The notes under the pieces were generated by a model that was not told the DNA's origin, searched no databases, and was given only the letters and a program-made list of their open reading frames with translations. Made by a program: the position numbers and the translations under genes. From the NCBI RefSeq assembly GCF_003477525.1, contig NZ_QUDO01000045.1, positions 1 to 32,457 of the forward strand: 32,457 bases of DNA. Direction: 5' to 3'. Of this stretch, positions 6,030 to 14,545 are shown in pieces (the first letter of the stretch is position 1; every line of letters starts with the position of its first letter). Source of the stretch: Ruminococcus sp. AF41-9. Its GTDB lineage: Bacteria; Bacillota; Clostridia; Lachnospirales; Lachnospiraceae.

Positions 6030-7771
6030 ATGGCTTGGGTGAATTTTGTAAAAGAGGGGAAGAGAATTGAGGTAGAGGATGGTGTGTCTGTTCTGGAGGC
6101 GGAGATCAGGCTGGGTTGAGGCCGGATGCGCCTTGTGGAGGACTGGGCAAATGTGGAAAGTGCCTGGTGAAAATTGACGGGGAGGTGGTTAAAGCCTGCC
6201 AGGTGAGAGCTGGTGGAGAACCAGAACATAAAGAATATATTGTGGAGACGTTGGAGCGTAGTGGGGATGAGAAGATTCTGACGGATGGATTTAATAGGGA
6301 GGTTGTGTTTGCACCGGGTGTGAGGATGGAAAAGGTTGTTCTGGAGAAGGCGAAGCCGGGGGAGAAGCGGTCTGACTGGCAGAGGTTGCTGGATGCACTG
6401 GCAGAGACAGATAGTGGTGTTGAGCCGGAGAGGATGGAGGCAGATCTGAAGCTGGCAGGAGAGCTGTATGGAATGCGCAGAGATTCTGATGACTGGTATG
6501 TGATTTACAGTGGACGGCGGATTATGGAACTGAGAAAGGAGGCTGGACGCAGGTGTCTGGTGGCTTTTGATATTGGGACGACTACGATTGCGGGATATTT
6601 GCTGGATGGTGAGGATGGCAGGACGCTGGCAGTGGAGAGCAGGATGAATCCTCAGGCGCAGTATGGTGCGGATGTGATCATGAGAGCAAATTATGCGCTG
6701 GAGCATGGGACAGATGTGCTGAGTCAGTGTATCCGGGAAGCTGTTAATGAGATGTTGGGAGTCCTGGCAGGTGCTGCCGGGATTTCCAGAAACGATATTT
6801 TTCAGGTGTGTATTGTGGGAAATACCTGTATGCATCATCTGTTTCTGGGGATTTCTCCGGCTTCGCTGGTGCATGCGCCTTATACGCCTGCTGTGAGTGA
6901 AAGGTTAGTTTTGAATGCAGGAGATTATGGTCTGGATGTGCAGAGGAAGGCGGAGCTGATCATGCTGCCGGATATTGCAGGTTATGTGGGAGCGGATACC
7001 TGTGGATGTCTGTTGACGCTGAGACAGGATCTGAAGGATGAAATTTCATTGATGATTGATATTGGGACGAATGGGGAGATGGTGTTAGGAAATAAGGAGC
7101 GTCTGGTAACTTGTTCTACGGCGGCTGGTCCGGCTTTTGAGGGCGCGAAGATTGAGTGTGGTATGCGTGGCGCAGCGGGAGCTGTGGATCATGTGAAGTT
7201 TGAGGATGGGAAGTGGAGTTATACAACTGTGGGGGATAAACCGGCGGTTGGTTTGTGTGGTTCGGGTTTGATTGATCTGGTGGCAGGGCTTCTGGATGCA
7301 GGTATGCTGGATGAGAATGGGGTGCTGAGCAGTGGACAGGAGAAGTCGGGCGTGTTTGTGCTGGTGCCGAAGGAGCAGGCGGGAACGGAGAAGGGTGTTT
7401 ATATTACCCAGAAGGATATTGGGGAGGTTCAGCTTGCGAAGGCGGCGATTGCAGCAGGAATTCAGATGCTGGAGAAGCAGCTTGGAATTATGGAAGATCA
7501 GATTGATTCGGTATATATTGCGGGAGCCTTTGGTAATTATATGGACCCGGTCAGTGCGGGAAGGATTGGATTGTTTCCTGAAACTCTGGTGAGGAAAGTG
7601 AAGCCTGTAGGGAATGCTGCTGGTGAGGGTGCGAAGATTGCACTGGTGAATGAGAGGAAAATGCTGGAGATGGATGAGCTGGTGAGAAAGATTGATTTCG
7701 TTGAGCTGGCTGCTTCGGCTGATTTTCAGGATTATTTTATTGATGAGCTGGGATTTGGGATGAGTGAGTGA
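6030..7771 (+). pseudogene. Corrinoid-protein reductive activase (RACE/RamA-like), frameshifted near 6108
   Basis: The gene encodes an ATP-dependent activator that reduces Co(II) to Co(I) in corrinoid proteins. AGGAGGGG at 6012-6019 drives an ATG at 6030 encoding MAWVNFVKEGKRIEVEDG, but that frame meets TGA at 6117. The rest continues in another frame. Adding one G at 6107-6112 (AGG-GCT) restores an uninterrupted 580-residue protein. Restored domains: an N-terminal 2Fe-2S ferredoxin fold with Cys36, Cys42, Cys45 and Cys57 (C-x5-C-x2-C pattern), a linker, then an ASKHA/DUF4445 domain with FDIGTTTIAG near 180, VGNTCMHHLFLG, LMIDIGTNGEMVLG, CGSGLIDLVAGLL and YIAGAFGNYMDP. A restart at TTG 6116 would keep all four Cys but has no ribosome site. 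It may be a sequencing error, a real lesion, or recoding. It follows the corrinoid operon and precedes DUF2284. Confidence 0.8.
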
Positions 7772-7858
7772 AGCGGGCTGATGTTATTGGAAAGGAAACA
7801 GGTGGAGAAGCGGAGATAGATTTCGCTATATGAGAGTGTTGAGAGGAGGAATGAGGCT

Positions 7859-8395
7859 ATGGATATAAAGAAATTAGAGCAGATGGGAATGGAGCAGGGT
7901 TTTTCTCATGTGGCTTTGCTGGATTGTGATACGATTGAACTGAAGCAGGAAGTCAGACAGATGTGTGCGGCGGATACCTGTCATAAGTATGGAAAGTGCT
8001 GGAGCTGTCCGCCGGGGTGTGGAGCGCTTGAGGAATGTGAGGTGAGAGTGCGGCAGTATAAGTATGGAATTATCGTTCAGACTGTGGGTGAACTGGAGGA
8101 TGCTCTGGATGGTGAGGGCATGATGGAGACGGAGGCCAGACATAAGGAGTATTTTGTGGAGTTTGAGAAGAAGCTGAGAGAGCTTTATCCGGATATGCTG
8201 GCGATTGGTGCGGGATGTTGTACGAAGTGTAAGGTATGTACTTATCCGGATGCACCGTGCAGATTTCCGAAGCAGGCTTTTTCTTCGATGGAAGCTTATG
8301 GAATGCTGGTGACACAGGTCTGTCAGGCGAATGGATTGAAATATTATTATGGGGATTGTACGATTGCGTATACCAGTTGTTATTTGCTGGAGTAG
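7859..8395 (+). CDS. DUF2284 Cys-rich metal-binding protein
   Basis: A 178-residue protein of the DUF2284 family (predicted metal-binding). It has two Cys clusters: CHKYGKCWSCPPGCGALEEC near residues 40-60, and GCCTKCKVCTYPDAPC followed by RFPKQAFSSMEAYGM near 120-145. Such clusters suggest iron-sulfur binding. The biochemical role of the family is unknown to me. It lies 87 bases after the activase with an AGGAGGA site 8 bases before its ATG, so it is probably co-transcribed. Its position among corrinoid genes suggests an electron-transfer or maturation role for the activase or corrinoid proteins. That role is inference. Confidence 0.75.
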   Translation: MDIKKLEQMGMEQGFSHVALLDCDTIELKQEVRQMCAADTCHKYGKCWSCPPGCGALEECEVRVRQYKYGIIVQTVGELEDALDGEGMMETEARHKEYFVEFEKKLRELYPDMLAIGAGCCTKCKVCTYPDAPCRFPKQAFSSMEAYGMLVTQVCQANGLKYYYGDCTIAYTSCYLLE

Positions 8396-8463
8396 AGGAG
8401 TTGCCAGCGAAGAGTGTTATTGTAGAGGATCGCTATAGTAACCCAGTAATAGCAGAAACGAGT

Positions 8464-8548
8464 TGTTATTGTTCACTGGTAGTATCCCGCGAGTTATTTT
8501 TTGTGAGTGAAGGTTACAGAAAACCCCGAGACATGTGGCGCGAATTTT
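8464..8548 (+). repeat. Intergenic repeat family B, copy 1
   Basis: About 85 bp that match 10988-11070 closely, sharing TATCCCGCGAG, TTTTTTGTGAG, GAAGGT.ACAGAAAACCC, GAGACAT and GGCGCGAATTT. The centre folds as a hairpin, TTTTTTGTGA with TTACAGAAAA through one G-U pair and mismatches. It lies immediately before the promoter at 8547. The 8396-8463 stretch before it holds nothing I recognise. Confidence 0.75.
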
Positions 8549-8575
8549 GGATTGTAAATAAATATCTGCTATGAT
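8547..8575 (+). promoter_or_regulatory. Promoter of the second corrinoid protein gene
   Basis: TTGGAT (8547-8552), a 17-base spacer and TATGAT (8570-8575) with an extended TGC just before it. The -35 box abuts the end of repeat family B. Transcription would start near 8582, giving a leader of about 105 bases that contains a terminator-like hairpin. Confidence 0.55.
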
Positions 8576-8604
8576 AGAATATAAATATTAATATTGGCTG
8601 TTGA

Positions 8605-8656
8605 GAAGGTGGAAGCAGCAGAGAGAGTCCTTCGCCGTAAGGCGGGGGATTTTTTT
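8605..8656 (+). terminator. Terminator-like hairpin in the leader, possible attenuator
   Basis: TCCTTCGCC (8628-8636), loop GTAA, GGCGGGGGA (8641-8649) and seven T (8650-8656) form a good intrinsic terminator with two G-U pairs. It sits between the promoter at 8547-8575 and the ATG at 8687. GAAGG at 8605-8609 is complementary to CCTTC (8629-8633) in the left terminator arm and could form an alternative antiterminator. It could also simply end transcription from the upstream activase-DUF2284 unit. Confidence 0.6.
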
Positions 8657-8686
8657 CAGAAGAATGTTAAGGGTGGGCTTGATGAT

Positions 8687-9322
8687 ATGACAGTACTTGA
8701 ACAGTTACAGAAAGCGATTGAAGAGGGGCATCCGGGGGATACGGAGAGACTGGTGAAAGAGGCTCTGAAACAGCATATTTCTTCTGCCAGGATTGTGGAG
8801 GAGGCAATGACTCCTGCCATGAGAAATGTGGGAGAGAGTTATAAATCAAATGGTGCGGATATTATTAAAATTCTGGCAGCAGCTCGAAGTGTGCGTAAGG
8901 GGTTTGAACTGTTGGAAGAGCAGGATGCACAGTTCAGCAGACGGAATATTGGGACTGTGATTTTGGGAACCGTGGAGGGAGATCTTCATGATGTTGGTAA
9001 GAATCTGGTTGCGATTATGTTCAGAAGTGCGGGATTTAAGGTGATCGATCTGGGCGTGGATATCTCGGAGAAGCAGTTTCTGAGAGCTGTAAAAGAGAAT
9101 CCGGATGTGTCTATTGTTTGTATTTCGTCTCTTCTGAGTACTTCAATTCCGGAAATGGAGCAGGTAGTAAAGTCTTTGAAGAGGAGTAAGAGTAATCATA
9201 AGTTTAAAATTATGGTTGGCGGTGGTGCTGTGACGAAGCAGCTTGCGAAGGATATGGGAGCGGATGCTTATACAGAAAATTGTATTGAGGCTGTAGAGGT
9301 TGCGAAAACATTTATTGTGTAG
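8687..9322 (+). CDS. Second corrinoid protein (B12-binding methyl carrier-like)
   Basis: A 211-residue homologue of the corrinoid protein at 4768. The B12 domain is intact: D99-L-H101-D-V-G104 (GDLHDVGKNLVAIMFRSAGF), CISSLLSTSIP and IMVGGGAVTKQL. The cap helix differs: where methyl carriers normally have a VPEML-AARAMK pattern, this has ADIIKILAAARSVRKG. The open frame reaches back to a TTG at 8594, but that would run through the terminator hairpin, so I use the ATG at 8687, preceded by a weak AAGGGTGGG site. It has no methyltransferase partner beside it and is followed 51 bases later by a regulator gene. It may serve the same MT I/MT II pair, another substrate, or a regulatory role; sequence alone cannot decide. 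Confidence 0.8.
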   Translation: MTVLEQLQKAIEEGHPGDTERLVKEALKQHISSARIVEEAMTPAMRNVGESYKSNGADIIKILAAARSVRKGFELLEEQDAQFSRRNIGTVILGTVEGDLHDVGKNLVAIMFRSAGFKVIDLGVDISEKQFLRAVKENPDVSIVCISSLLSTSIPEMEQVVKSLKRSKSNHKFKIMVGGGAVTKQLAKDMGADAYTENCIEAVEVAKTFIV

Positions 9323-9373
9323 GAAGTGCCTGCCAGGTTATATGACAGAATTATGTGACGGGAGGGTTTTGGC

Positions 9374-10927
9374 TTGCGGCTGTCATCAGTTTATTTGTAT
9401 GAAAAAATAGAGGAGAAGTATGAAATTCTGGAAAAGGGAAATTTATCTGGTTCAGACGGATATCTGCGCCCTTTTTTGTGTTGTGGAAAAAAGGATGTTT
9501 TTCGGCAGAATCATGTTTACGTAGTTCAGGGAGGGAATGCCGAAGAATGGGAGTCGGCAGTTCTGGCTGTGGAAGACATATTCTGGGTATTTTGTGGACA
9601 GGGAAATATGGAAACTGAGTCGGAGGAATTTCAGCAGATTCCGTATATTCATGTAGCGATTGACAGTCTGGAAGAAATTGCGGAATTTATGAATGATGTG
9701 CAGGAGATTTTTGATGGGGCTGATGAATGGGAACGGAAGATTCATGACCTGATGCTGGAGCATGCCGGAATGGATCGGCTTTTACAGGTGACATCGGAGT
9801 TTTTACAGAATCCTTTGACTGTGATGGGACTGGATTTTACTTTTGTGGCGGAAGCGGGAAGTGAGTATCTGCCGCAGAGGGCACGGCTGTACACGGATGA
9901 CGGATTGAATATGGAGTATGTAAATGCGCTTTTGCAGAATGAAGCTTATCGTGAGATGGCAGATACGCATGAATGTGTGGTGTTTCCGGCTTATATCAGT
10001 GGATGTCGCTCGATGAATCGGAACCTGTTTGTGGATGAAAAGGCGACTCACAGGCTGGTTTTGACAGAGTGTAGGGCAGAGATTACGCAGGGAGTGATCT
10101 GTGTGCTGGATATTCTGGTGGAGAAACTGGAGTATTTGCTTGCGCATGAGGCGGAGGAAGAAGATCCGGACAGGGATATGGAGCAGATTTTTGTCAGGAT
10201 TCTGTCGGACAGGACTGCGGATTATATGCAGGTGAGCAGGGAACTGACTGAACTGGGATGGAGCGGAAATCATGAGTATATGTGTCTGATTTTGCAGATT
10301 ACTTATCTGAATCAGCAGAATTTATCTACGAAAGCAATCTGCCGGTATATCAAGAAGAAGGTTCCGGATTCGGTAAGCTTTCTTTATCAGGATGAGATCG
10401 TGGTATTTTTTGACCTGACCAGACTGGGGATGACGCAGGAGGATGTGGCAGGCAAGCTTATTTATTTTATCCGTGATACTTATCTGAAGGCGGGATACAG
10501 TCGGGTTATGGAGGGACATATGAATCTGCGCAGGCAGTATGTGCAGGCGAAGACGGCACTGGATGTAGGAAGCCGTAAGAAGCCTTATCTTTGGATTCAT
10601 TATTTCAGTCAGGTGGCACTGACATATATTCTGGAACAGTCTACCAGAAGGCTGCCGGGATCGATGATCTGTCATGAGGGACTGCTGGAGTTGAAGAGGT
10701 ATGACAGGGAGAATCAGACGCAGTATATGGAGACATTGAGGGTGTATCTGGAACAGCATTTAAGCGCAACGCAGGCGGCGAGAGAGTTGTTTATTCATCG
10801 AAGTACATTTCTCTACAGACTGGACAGGATTAAGGAGATTTTACAGTCTGATCTGGATGATCCGGAGGAGATTTTTTATCTGGAGCTGTCGTTCAGGCTG
10901 TTAGAGCAGGAAGAGGAGAAGGAATAG
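9374..10927 (+). CDS. PucR/CdaR-type transcriptional regulator
   Basis: A 517-residue regulator. The C-terminus has the PucR-type helix-turn-helix (HTH_30, PF13556) signature, with LSATQAARELFIHRSTFLYR and a following LDRIKEILQSDLDDPEE. The middle part resembles the GGDEF-related CdaR domain. The N-terminal about 250 residues are a sensing region I cannot assign. The start is a TTG at 9374 with GGGAGGG 7 bases upstream; no better start is near. It lies 51 bases after the second corrinoid gene, so it is probably co-transcribed and controls the methyl-transfer cluster. The palindromes at 2672-2750 are candidate target sites. Related regulators often flank corrinoid methyltransferase genes in clostridia, as far as I know. 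Confidence 0.8.
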   Translation: MRLSSVYLYEKIEEKYEILEKGNLSGSDGYLRPFLCCGKKDVFRQNHVYVVQGGNAEEWESAVLAVEDIFWVFCGQGNMETESEEFQQIPYIHVAIDSLEEIAEFMNDVQEIFDGADEWERKIHDLMLEHAGMDRLLQVTSEFLQNPLTVMGLDFTFVAEAGSEYLPQRARLYTDDGLNMEYVNALLQNEAYREMADTHECVVFPAYISGCRSMNRNLFVDEKATHRLVLTECRAEITQGVICVLDILVEKLEYLLAHEAEEEDPDRDMEQIFVRILSDRTADYMQVSRELTELGWSGNHEYMCLILQITYLNQQNLSTKAICRYIKKKVPDSVSFLYQDEIVVFFDLTRLGMTQEDVAGKLIYFIRDTYLKAGYSRVMEGHMNLRRQYVQAKTALDVGSRKKPYLWIHYFSQVALTYILEQSTRRLPGSMICHEGLLELKRYDRENQTQYMETLRVYLEQHLSATQAARELFIHRSTFLYRLDRIKEILQSDLDDPEEIFYLELSFRLLEQEEEKE

Positions 10928-10987
10928 ATTCTCTGTAAAGGAGAAAGGATAAAATGGGAAGCGTTGAGGGTATAGGTAGAAACGGAT

Positions 10988-11131
10988 AGTTACTGTTTAC
11001 TGGTAATATCCCGCGAGGTGTTTTTTGTGAGCGAAGGTCACAGAAAACCCGAGACATATGGCGCGAATTTATGCGATTAGCATAAATTCTGTGTATCGCG
11101 AAGCGTGTTACTGAGAACGGAGTGAACAGTA
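10988..11131 (+). repeat. Intergenic repeat family B, copy 2, with extra hairpins
   Basis: 10988-11070 matches 8464-8548. Here it is extended by ATTTATGC-gatta-GCATAAAT and then GTTACTG...CAGTAAC. The head GTTACTGTT (from 10989) is also complementary to AACAGTAAC (about 11123-11131), so the whole unit can fold as one closed structure. It is joined directly to the family A fragment at 11133. Together they fill the gap between the convergent PucR and L25 genes. Confidence 0.7.
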
Positions 11132-11132
11132 A

Positions 11133-11196
11133 CACCAAATCAAGTAAGTCCCCTGCTTCAATTGCAAAAAGCAATAAGCAGTGGGTGAGGACTTGC
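11133..11196 (+). repeat. 5' half of hairpin repeat family A
   Basis: Matches the first about 65 bases of the copies at 2367 and 5447, including the complete first hairpin (CCCCTGCTT, AATTGC, GCAATAAGCAG). The remaining hairpins and the tail are absent. Confidence 0.75.
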
Positions 11197-11221
11197 CATA
11201 CCCATATAATTATATTCTTTC

Positions 11222-11253
11222 TAAAAAAATCAGGTACGCGTCAGCGTACCTGA
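11222..11253 (-). terminator. Intrinsic terminator of the L25 gene
   Basis: A perfect 10-bp stem, TCAGGTACGC (11230-11239) with GCGTACCTGA (11244-11253), loop of four bases, followed on the minus strand by eight consecutive T (11222-11229 are A or T on the plus strand). It lies 65 bases after the L25 stop codon. Confidence 0.9.
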
Positions 11254-11317
11254 ATAAATGTTATAACAGATATCACGTCAGGGGCAAAATACTTTTTGAT
11301 CCTGACATTATATTATG

Positions 11318-11911
11318 TTATTTAGCTTCTTCTTCAGCAGTCTCTTCCTCAGCCTCTACAGCCGGATCAACATGAACAGCGGCTACAGATACAACAGCAG
11401 CTTCGAGGTCTGTCTTCAGATCAACATCTTTATCCTGAGCGATAGCAAGATCTTTAACCTTGATTACGTCACCGACCTTCATATCACCAACATCAACCAT
11501 AACCTTATCAACCAGTGCTGACGGAAGTGCACGGAAAGAAATCTCTTCCAGATGCTGCTGTAATACACCAGCTGCCAGCTTATCATGGTTTACAAGCACG
11601 ATCTCAGCAACGGAATGAACCTTCTCATTACTTACCAGTGCCTGGAAATCTATTTCATCCATCTGACCTTTCAGCGGGTTAAACTGAATTTCCTTGATCA
11701 GTACATCATAAGCCTGACCATCTACATCCAGCATAATCTGGCTGCCCTTGTTGCTTGTTTTAAGAAGTTTCTCAACAGCGGATTTCTCAATCTTAACAGG
11801 AATGGAACCTTCCATTTCTCTGCCAAATACATTACCTGTAACGTAACCTTCTCTTCTTAATCTTTTGGCCTTTGTGTCCATTGTTCTTTTTTCAGCTTTT
11901 AAAGTATTCAT
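11318..11911 (-). CDS. rplY: 50S ribosomal protein L25 / general stress protein Ctc
   Basis: A 197-residue long form of L25 (TL5/CTC family), which binds 5S rRNA in the large subunit. The N-terminal 5S-binding domain carries the basic RRxGxV pattern (AKRLRREGYVTGNVFG) and PLKGQMDEIDFQ. The C-terminal beta domain follows (SALVDKVMVDVGDMKVGD), and the tail is acidic (EAEEETAEEEAK), usual for long bacterial forms. GGAGG precedes the ATG on the minus strand. It is a single-gene unit with its own promoter at 12061-12088 and terminator. Confidence 0.93.
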   Translation of the reverse strand: MNTLKAEKRTMDTKAKRLRREGYVTGNVFGREMEGSIPVKIEKSAVEKLLKTSNKGSQIMLDVDGQAYDVLIKEIQFNPLKGQMDEIDFQALVSNEKVHSVAEIVLVNHDKLAAGVLQQHLEEISFRALPSALVDKVMVDVGDMKVGDVIKVKDLAIAQDKDVDLKTDLEAAVVSVAAVHVDPAVEAEEETAEEEAK

Positions 11912-12060
11912 TTGACTTTTCCTCCATAATTACAGCTGAGGTGACACGCTTGACACTATCTTTTAATCAAAAGCACTTCCGGATATTCCGGATGCTCCAG
12001 GTGGTGTTAAGTATTTTTAAGTATTCAGTTGTTTGCTGTTCTTTTTTTTGTTACAGCTGT

Positions 12061-12088
12061 ATTATAACACGCAAGGAATGGAATGCAA
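12061..12088 (-). promoter_or_regulatory. Promoter of the L25 gene
   Basis: On the minus strand TGTTATAAT (12061-12069) is an extended -10 element, with a weak TTGCAT 16 bases upstream (12083-12088). The leader to the ATG at 11911 is about 145 bases and contains a repeated palindromic word TCCGGA. Confidence 0.5.
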
Positions 12089-12162
12089 GAGGAAAAATGT
12101 GAAAAAAATGTGAAAAGAAAATCTATAAAAAGGAATTTATAAAAAGAAATTCACAGAAAGGA

Positions 12163-12196
12163 AAGCCCCCGCATATGCCGGACGGCACAGCGGGGG
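12163..12196 (-). terminator. Intrinsic terminator of the glgC-glgD operon
   Basis: CCCCCGC (12166-12172) pairs with GCGGGGG (12190-12196), and TGCCG (12176-12180) with CGGCA (12183-12187), giving a strong GC-rich stem 30 bases after the glgD stop. On the minus strand it is followed by CTTTCCTTTC, a broken T-tract. Confidence 0.75.
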
Positions 12197-12225
12197 AAGG
12201 GAAATATAAGATAAGAACTTTTTAA

Positions 12226-13341
12226 TTATAAAGTATCTTCACGTTTGATATATCCAGGATTCTCAGCCGGGGAAACGATTTCTTTCTTGCGAACCAGTTT
12301 CGCCCATTTGTCAACGACTTCATTCTCTACATGAACATTCTCGCCAACAGTAACTTCAGCAAGAACAACACTGTTTCTTACAACAGCACCTTTCTTGATG
12401 ACACATCCACGTCCGATTACGGAATTCTCAACAGTACCTTCAATCTGGCAGCCGTTGGAGATTACGGAATTCTTAACTTCAGCAGAGTCGAAATACTGAG
12501 TCGGGCAGGAGTCGTTGGTACGTGTATAGATTGGCCAGTCTTCGTGGAAAAGTTCCTGAGCAGCTTTATAGTTCAGAAGATCCATGTTTGCCTTATAATA
12601 GCTCGGGAAATCTGTAACACTTGCAAAAAATCCTTTATGAGCAACACCACGAATATCGAGAGTCTCACATTTATCATTGATGACATCTGTCAGAGTATAC
12701 ATGGAAGAAAGTTTCTTTGCTTCTTTTACAAGGCTGATGAACAGCTCAGTTTTCATGATACAGGTATCCATGTAAATGTTCTGGTTTTTCTTATTACCAT
12801 GGTTTGCTTCAATTGCCTGAACACCTTTCTGGCGGTTCAGATCCAGTACATTACAGGTTAAATAAGCTTCTTTTGCATTGTCTACTGCATGATAAAGCAG
12901 AGTAATATCAGCACCGGAATCAATATGTGTATGGATAAACTGATTAAAGTCAATGGAATAAACCATATAGCTCGGAGCGATCACTACATATGGCTGAGAC
13001 ATTCTGCTTAAGGATTCCATGTTGTCCATATAGCAGGAAATATCTGTGTTGTAGATATCGTTGCTGTTTGTATGCTCTGCGAAAAGGAGCTGTAATTTAC
13101 CGCTCTTGGAGTTAATATTGTAATGACGGCCTGTTCCCAGATGTTCTACCAGAGAACGTGGTTTATCATTGATATAAACCTGAATACGGTCGATGTTGCT
13201 GTTGCTCATATTGGAGATAGGGAAGTCAATGACTCTGTATCTGCCAAGGAAGGAAAATGCGCCGATCGGGCGATAATCCTGCATACCGTCTACATAAATA
13301 TTTCTCCCGGAAGAGTTTACAATACCAAATGCCTTATACAT
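12226..13341 (-). CDS. glgD: Glycogen biosynthesis protein GlgD
   Basis: A 371-residue ADP-glucose pyrophosphorylase-like protein. It has the nucleotidyltransferase fold (MYKAFGIVNSSG, FLGRYRVIDFPISNMSNSNI) and a C-terminal left-handed beta-helix (VKNSVISNGCQIEGTVENSV). The catalytic GGRGSRL loop of GlgC is replaced by VNSSGRNI, which is usual for GlgD, a non-catalytic or regulatory subunit that pairs with GlgC in Firmicutes. It begins one base after the glgC stop codon, with its ribosome site inside the glgC tail, so the two are translationally coupled. Confidence 0.93.
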   Translation of the reverse strand: MYKAFGIVNSSGRNIYVDGMQDYRPIGAFSFLGRYRVIDFPISNMSNSNIDRIQVYINDKPRSLVEHLGTGRHYNINSKSGKLQLLFAEHTNSNDIYNTDISCYMDNMESLSRMSQPYVVIAPSYMVYSIDFNQFIHTHIDSGADITLLYHAVDNAKEAYLTCNVLDLNRQKGVQAIEANHGNKKNQNIYMDTCIMKTELFISLVKEAKKLSSMYTLTDVINDKCETLDIRGVAHKGFFASVTDFPSYYKANMDLLNYKAAQELFHEDWPIYTRTNDSCPTQYFDSAEVKNSVISNGCQIEGTVENSVIGRGCVIKKGAVVRNSVVLAEVTVGENVHVENEVVDKWAKLVRKKEIVSPAENPGYIKREDTL

Positions 13342-13342
13342 A

Positions 13343-14482
13343 TTATTCTGCCCCCTTTACACGTTTCGCTACAAGCTCGATGTGTTCGCTGTCTGGATCG
13401 CCTACAACAGCACCCTTGCCGATACGGATACCGTCGGCTACCAGTGCACGCTGAACAACAGCACCTTCTTCTACAACAGCACCTGGCATCAGTACGCTGT
13501 CAATAACTTTGGCACCTGCACCAATTTTAACACCTGTAAAGAGAACGGAATGTTTTACTTCACCCTCTACGACACAACCCTGTGTTATGTATGCATCTTT
13601 GACATCTGCTTCAGCACTGATGTACTGAGGAAGTGCAGTAACGTCTTCTGTATAAATTTTCCATGAAGGATCGCCAAGGTCAAGCTCATTCTTGGAGCTT
13701 AACAGATCCATGTTTGCTTCCCAGAGAGAGTCGATGGTGCCGACATCTTTCCAGTAACCTTTGAATTTGTATGCATAAAGAGTTTTATTATCGTTAAGCA
13801 TAGTAGGGATGATATCTTTACCGAAGTCATGGTTGGAATCCGGATTCTTGATATCTGCAAGAAGCATCTTGCGGAGAAGTTTCCATGTGAAGATGTAGAT
13901 ACCCATGGAAGCCAGGTTGCTCTTAGGCTGAGCCGGTTTCTCCTCGAATTCTACGATGCGGCCACTTTCATCTGTATTCATGATACCGAAACGGCTTGCT
14001 TCTTTCATCGGAACTTCGATAACTGCGATGGTTGCGTCTGCATTCTGTTTCTTATGCTCTGCAAGCATCGCATCGTAGTTCATTTTGTAAATATGGTCAC
14101 CGGAAAGAACGAGAACATATTCCGGTGCGAATTTGTCGATAAAGTCGATATTCTGAGAAATGGCATCTGCGGTTCCGCGGTAAACGTTCAGATTCTCATC
14201 TGCTTTCTCACGCGGAGGAAGGACATAAACACCACTTTCTTTCGCATCAAGACCCCAGCGTCCGCCGGCTGCAACATAGCTGTTCAATAATACAGATTCA
14301 TACTGTGTCAAAACACCTACCACATCAACACCGCTGTTGGCGCAGTTACTTAATGGAAAGTCTACGATACGATATTTACCACCGTAAGCAACGGCAGGTT
14401 TAGCCACTTTATTGGTTAAATCATGCAGACGGCTGCCACGACCGCCGGCCAGAATCATAGCCAACATACTATTTTGTTTCAT
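13343..14482 (-). CDS. glgC: Glucose-1-phosphate adenylyltransferase GlgC
   Basis: A 379-residue enzyme that makes ADP-glucose from glucose-1-phosphate and ATP, the committed step of glycogen synthesis. Signatures are [15 protein letters not shown] at the N-terminus, [50 protein letters not shown], and [13 protein letters not shown], followed by a C-terminal beta-helix. Length is typical. It is the first gene of the glgC-glgD operon, with a promoter at 14517-14545. No glycogen synthase or branching enzyme gene is in the window. Confidence 0.95.
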   Translation of the reverse strand: MKQNSMLAMILAGGRGSRLHDLTNKVAKPAVAYGGKYRIVDFPLSNCANSGVDVVGVLTQYESVLLNSYVAAGGRWGLDAKESGVYVLPPREKADENLNVYRGTADAISQNIDFIDKFAPEYVLVLSGDHIYKMNYDAMLAEHKKQNADATIAVIEVPMKEASRFGIMNTDESGRIVEFEEKPAQPKSNLASMGIYIFTWKLLRKMLLADIKNPDSNHDFGKDIIPTMLNDNKTLYAYKFKGYWKDVGTIDSLWEANMDLLSSKNELDLGDPSWKIYTEDVTALPQYISAEADVKDAYITQGCVVEGEVKHSVLFTGVKIGAGAKVIDSVLMPGAVVEEGAVVQRALVADGIRIGKGAVVGDPDSEHIELVAKRVKGAE

Positions 14483-14516
14483 AATAGTGAACCCTCGCTT
14501 TCATTTACTATATTCC

Positions 14517-14545
14517 ATTATACAATTTTTTTTTGCATTTTTCCA
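14517..14545 (-). promoter_or_regulatory. Promoter of glgC-glgD
   Basis: On the minus strand TGGAAA (14540-14545), a 17-base A-rich spacer and TATAAT (14517-14522). The start point would be near 14510, about 28 bases before the glgC ATG. Confidence 0.6.

Noticed and set aside
5852..6874. 340-codon minus-strand frame opposite the activase
   Set aside because: Shadow of the real gene: its composition is rich in His, Ser and Gln, it has no domain, and it runs into the inverted-repeat element.
8582..8660. Cobalamin riboswitch or T-box before the second corrinoid gene
   Set aside because: The leader is only about 75 bases to the hairpin and lacks the B12-box and the T-box core sequences.
8594..8686. 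N-terminal extension of the second corrinoid protein from TTG 8594
   Set aside because: It would translate the terminator hairpin and T-run, and homologues begin near MTVLEQL.
11181..11375. 64-codon plus-strand frame near the L25 terminator
   Set aside because: It overlaps the family A fragment, the terminator and the L25 3' end, with no ribosome site.
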